Below, in pieces: positions 21,168 through 22,697 of a stretch of DNA of 22,697 nucleotides. Below the pieces are notes generated by a model. The model worked only from the letters and a program-made list of their open reading frames with translations. It ran no database searches and was not told where the DNA came from. This DNA comes from Schlegelella_A sp038318385 (GTDB lineage Bacteria; Pseudomonadota; Gammaproteobacteria; Burkholderiales; Burkholderiaceae_C), in contig JBBQCD010000070.1 in NCBI GenBank assembly GCA_038318385.1, positions 1 through 22,697 on the forward strand. The letters are read 5' to 3'. The translations under genes and the position numbers were made by a program. Position 1 is the first letter of the stretch, and each line of letters opens with the position of its first letter.

Positions 21168-22283
21168 ATGGACAACGCCGACTCGCGCGAATCCGGCTTC
21201 GGCCGCTCACAGTGGATCGCGACCGGGCTTCTGCTCGCGGTGCCGGTGGCGCCGATCCTCAAGTACGTCGTCGGGGCGTCGCCGGTATGGATCTTCGCGG
21301 CGGGCGCCGTCGCCATCGCCGTATTGGCCGACTGGATCCGGCGCGCCACGGAGCAGGCCGCCAAGAGCCTCGGACCCGCCATAGGCGGCCTGATGACGGT
21401 GAGCTTCGGCAGCATCGCCGAGATCGTTCTGGCCTTGTTCGTCCTGGCCGCCGGCAAGGCCGAAGTGGTCAAGGCGCAGATCACCGGGTCGATCCTCGGC
21501 ACCAGCCTGCTGGGCCTGGGTCTGGCGATCGTGGTCGGCACCCTGGGTCGCGAGCAGCTTCGCTTCAAGCGCGAGCGGGCCGGCCTGCTGTCGAGCCTGC
21601 TCATCCTCGTCGTGATCGCGCTGCTGCTGCCGGCCGTCTTCGACCTGGCGCAACGCACGCTGTCGGGCGCACCCAGGATGGTCGACGAGGAAGATCTGAG
21701 CCTCGGCGTGTCGATTGTTCTCCTCGCCCTGTATGCAGCCAACCTTGTCTACACCCTGGTCACGCACCGTGACGTCTTCGCGTCCGACGAGCCGCGCGAT
21801 ACCGAAGGAGCGTGGCCGATGGCGGCCTCGATCGGCGTGCTCGTCGGCGCGACGGTGCTGGTCGCGATGGAGGCGGAGGCCGTGTCGGGGGCGCTCGAGG
21901 CCACCGCCGCCAGCCTGGGCCTCTCGGACATTTTCGTCGGCGTCATCGTGCTGGCCCTGATCGGCACCGCGTCCGACCTCGTGGCCGCGGCCTGGTTTGC
22001 ACGGCGCGGCAAGATCGGGCTCGCCCTCAACATCTGCGTCGGATCGTCGATCCAGGTGGCCCTGGTCGTCGCCCCGCTGCTCGTCATCGCTTCCTGGGTG
22101 CTTGGCAAGCCGATCACGCTGGTCTTCGCCAACCCGCTCGACCTGTTCGCGATTGCAGGCACAGCCTTCATCGTCAACGCCATCGCGAGCGATGGCGGTG
22201 CGACCTGGTTCGAAGGCGTGCTGCTGATCGGCGTGTACGCGATGCTTGGTATGGCGTTCTTCTTCGTCAGCCGGCCTGCCTGA
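21168..22283 (+). CDS. CaxA-type Ca2+ (cation)/H+ antiporter
   Basis: 371 residues from ATG 21168; the ribosome site is weak, and upstream in-frame starts (for example ATG 21085) are possible but lack support. About 11 membrane spans form two inverted halves separated by an acidic loop (MVDEEDLSLG and THRDVFASDEPRDTEG). CaxA landmarks are SLGPAIGGLMTVSFGSIAEI (71-86), VKAQITGSILGTSLLGLGLA, VGVIVLALIGTASDLVAA and GSSIQVALVVAPLLV. In the usual family the first signature is FGNA.E and the next is GSILGN; here Asn is Ser82 and Thr112, and the second signature is GTASD with Asp270. The fold is clear, but ion selectivity may differ from standard Ca2+/H+ exchange. The adjacent probable NhaA suggests a cation-homeostasis cluster. 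Confidence 0.9.
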   Translation: MDNADSRESGFGRSQWIATGLLLAVPVAPILKYVVGASPVWIFAAGAVAIAVLADWIRRATEQAAKSLGPAIGGLMTVSFGSIAEIVLALFVLAAGKAEVVKAQITGSILGTSLLGLGLAIVVGTLGREQLRFKRERAGLLSSLLILVVIALLLPAVFDLAQRTLSGAPRMVDEEDLSLGVSIVLLALYAANLVYTLVTHRDVFASDEPRDTEGAWPMAASIGVLVGATVLVAMEAEAVSGALEATAASLGLSDIFVGVIVLALIGTASDLVAAAWFARRGKIGLALNICVGSSIQVALVVAPLLVIASWVLGKPITLVFANPLDLFAIAGTAFIVNAIASDGGATWFEGVLLIGVYAMLGMAFFFVSRPA

Positions 22284-22576
22284 TGCCGCCGCGCGCCGCT
22301 TCGCCCGACCACGGGAATCATCCGCGAACGGTCCGCCCAGGCGCGCGCTCTGTCGGCCTGATGGACTGTGGCGCCTGGGTTCATTCGGACGCGCCCTGGT
22401 TCAATCGGCAGCGAACCGGCGATGGCTGCCGCGGCATGCGTTCGATAGCGCACTGTGCAGCGGCCAGGAATTGCGACAATCGGCGCAGATGAGTCCCACG
22501 CCCGTGATCCCGTGAACCCGCCACCACGTGCCCCGAGAGCCCGCTGCACGGACACGCTGCGCGTGTCATACCGCCC
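22284..22576. other. intergenic region before the probable nhaA
   Basis: A 293-base spacer with a tandem 18-base repeat at 22371-22408 and no supported gene. No intrinsic terminator for the antiporter gene was found. A very long minus-strand frame crosses it but is antisense to two better-supported genes. Confidence 0.45.
22371..22408 (+). repeat. tandem 18-base direct repeat, period 20
   Basis: GCGCCTGGGTTCATTCGG (22371-22388) and GCGCCCTGGTTCAATCGG (22391-22408) match at 15 of 18 positions. They lie about 170-205 bases upstream of the probable nhaA start. Two near-identical sites two helical turns apart on one DNA face fit an operator. Confidence 0.45.
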
Positions 22577-22697
22577 ATGAATCCCAGCGGTCTGGCGCGT
22601 GACGACGAGTTGCTGGGTCAGTCGGACGCAGAGCGCGCAGGGGACAGCGTGGTGCGGCCGTTCCAGCTGTTCGCACAACGGCAGGCCTCGGGTAGCC
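22577..22697 (+). CDS. nhaA: probable Na+/H+ antiporter NhaA, N-terminus only (3' truncated by the window edge)
   Basis: The frame is open from ATG 22577 to the window end (40 codons). After a polar, acidic start (MNPSGLARDDELLGQSDAER) it reads VVRPFQLFAQRQASGS. This fits the NhaA amphipathic N-terminal helix (consensus-like RPFQrF...eASGG) just before the first membrane span. The hydrophobic span itself lies outside the window, so the call rests on about 14 residues. No strong ribosome site is visible. Confidence 0.5.
   Translation, partial: MNPSGLARDDELLGQSDAERAGDSVVRPFQLFAQRQASGS

Noticed and set aside
21749..22678. 309-codon open frame on the minus strand
   Set aside because: It is antisense to the antiporter gene and to the probable nhaA start. 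The product is Arg/Ser/Pro-rich with no domain, typical of shadow frames in GC-rich DNA.

Overview
This GC-rich window, with dense genes, frequent GTG/TTG starts and clear Shine-Dalgarno sequences, looks like chromosomal DNA of a betaproteobacterium, most likely Burkholderiales. That placement rests on recalled protein family resemblance (DUF3309, CsbD, PRC-barrel, baeRF, HisBox desaturase), not on a search. I see no insertion sequence, prophage, CRISPR array, rRNA or intact tRNA gene.

Layout. 1-1090 is the 3' part of an RNB-type exoribonuclease. 1122-2938 holds small genes: a basic hypothetical protein, a 24-residue single-span membrane peptide (too short for normal gene finders), a cupin preceded by an FNR/Anr-like palindrome, a CsbD stress protein and a strong intrinsic terminator. 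2992-5936 is a divergent pair: an AraC-type regulator and a secreted type-B carboxylesterase lipoprotein. 6299-8150 is a two-gene PRC-barrel operon. 8273-12657 (minus strand) is a carbohydrate locus in transcription order: sugar-porter MFS transporter, GH39-like glycosidase, GH144/glucoamylase-like enzyme. The last is broken by a single-base frameshift near 9514. 12731-13573 encodes a BrkB/YihY membrane protein.

13577-20968 is the most interesting part. It carries an HPF/RaiA-like protein with a baeRF (eRF1-like) protein, then DUF3309, a thioredoxin-fold exported protein, a PHB-depolymerase-type esterase, a DUF2254 membrane protein, a 58-codon ORF and a fatty acid desaturase. Within it are decayed second copies. 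A pseudogene of the thioredoxin-fold gene lies at 13577-13772. At 15432-15702 there is a scar in which the sequence normally downstream of the desaturase is joined directly to the sequence normally upstream of it, with the desaturase missing. Together these suggest an old segmental duplication with later internal deletions.

21168 to the end holds a CaxA-type cation/proton antiporter with altered signature residues, and the probable first 40 codons of an NhaA Na+/H+ antiporter.

Overall theme (inference): stress and stationary-phase or low-oxygen physiology. The genes cover ribosome hibernation, envelope and membrane-lipid remodelling, polymer and glycan turnover, and cation homeostasis.
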